60,448 bases of DNA, from the IMG/VR virus record IMGVR_UViG_3300010149_000020, positions 1 to 60,448 of that record, one strand, 5' to 3'. This document shows, in pieces, positions 60,317-60,448 of this stretch. The notes beneath the pieces are model-generated. The model was not told the DNA's origin, did no database searches, and was given only the letters and a program-made list of their open reading frames with translations. Position numbers and translations under genes: made by a program. The stretch's first letter is position 1. Each line of letters starts with the position of its first letter. Source of the stretch: a virus.

Positions 60317-60448
60317 AACAGCCAGCCTGGGGTGCGCCAAACACCCACCGACACCCAAAAACGCCGTACATCGCCACACTTTGGACACCAGTTTGATCCA
60401 TTTGTCGGAGATCGTGGCGTCAATCTCGAAGACACCGAGCGTACCAGC

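Larger units (their letters stand above)
59855..60448. other. GC-rich intergenic stretch, hairpins and repeats, no convincing gene
   Basis: About 590 bases clearly richer in G and C than the rest. It holds a C9 run and an A12 run, two perfect 9-base hairpins, repeats of CACCCAGTC and TCTGTGGCGAT, and no frame with good start and ribosome site. The frame of the gene at 58442 continues into it to 60175, but that part has phage-unlike composition and I do not accept it as coding. At the right edge a short minus frame with WCPKCGDVRRFW could be part of another gene. Confidence 0.5.

Noticed and set aside
60308-60448. Partial minus-strand frame with WCPKCGDVRRFW at the right edge
   Set aside because: The frame is short and cut by the edge, and other frames on both strands are equally open there; it cannot be judged without more sequence.

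Overview
This window is part of the genome of a tailed (Caudoviricetes, HK97-fold) virus, or a provirus of one, most likely infecting an archaeon. The virion genes are unmistakable: large terminase, portal, prohead protease with scaffold, HK97-type major capsid protein, head-tail connector, tail terminator, major tail protein, tail assembly chaperones and tape measure. The archaeal reading is an inference. It rests on Shine-Dalgarno sites of the GGTGAT/GAGGTGA type 2-8 bases before starts, TATA-like boxes about 25 bases upstream of gene starts, oligo-T stops without hairpins, and many small zinc-ribbon proteins, including a zinc ribbon inside the portal. A marine euryarchaeal host would fit, but nothing here proves it. 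No replication module (polymerase, helicase, primase) is in the window, so the genome continues outside it.

Layout. All genes but one read leftward (minus strand). Their ends usually overlap by 4 bases (ATGA, GTGA or TTGA). From right to left: (1) 59.86-60.45 kb, a GC-rich, hairpin- and repeat-rich stretch with no convincing gene; (2) 43.5-59.9 kb, an accessory block of small to medium enzymes (three DNA methyltransferases, ADP-ribosyltransferase-like proteins, a kinase-like protein, an acetyltransferase domain, two HExxH zincins, a GP88-like protein, an HMG-CoA lyase); (3) a single rightward gene at 43.04-43.55 kb and a divergent promoter region; (4) 42.95-32.4 kb, a ribbon-helix-helix regulator, small membrane proteins, a small GTPase, a TerS candidate and basic virion-like proteins; (5) 32.4-19.6 kb, terminase, portal, a giant head protein with a degenerate ligase fold, protease/scaffold and capsid; (6) 19.6 kb to the left edge, decoration, connector and tail genes ending in three very large tail/adhesin proteins. 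The last of these runs off the left edge.

The most unusual feature is a short peptide at the N-terminus of most accessory proteins, whatever their fold: roughly [TS]-x-F-[DEN]-x-[AS]-[WF]-[DGNS]-L-[VIM]-K. I count it in about 15 proteins of block 2, in two internal copies in one multidomain protein, and in two basic proteins of the structural region. Codons in it differ between copies while the residues stay, so the peptide is under selection. The best explanation I can offer is a shared targeting tag, for example one that loads effector enzymes into the virion for injection at infection, as the capsid targeting sequence of T4 does for its internal proteins and Alt. The prohead protease encoded here could process it.

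Other observations: a canonical -1 slippery heptamer in the tail assembly chaperone pair; a nested scaffold start inside the protease gene; a self-contained transcription unit at 55.5-55.7 kb; and several small genes, and one large edge-truncated gene, found by reading the sequence directly. All assignments come from reading the sequence; no homology search was possible.
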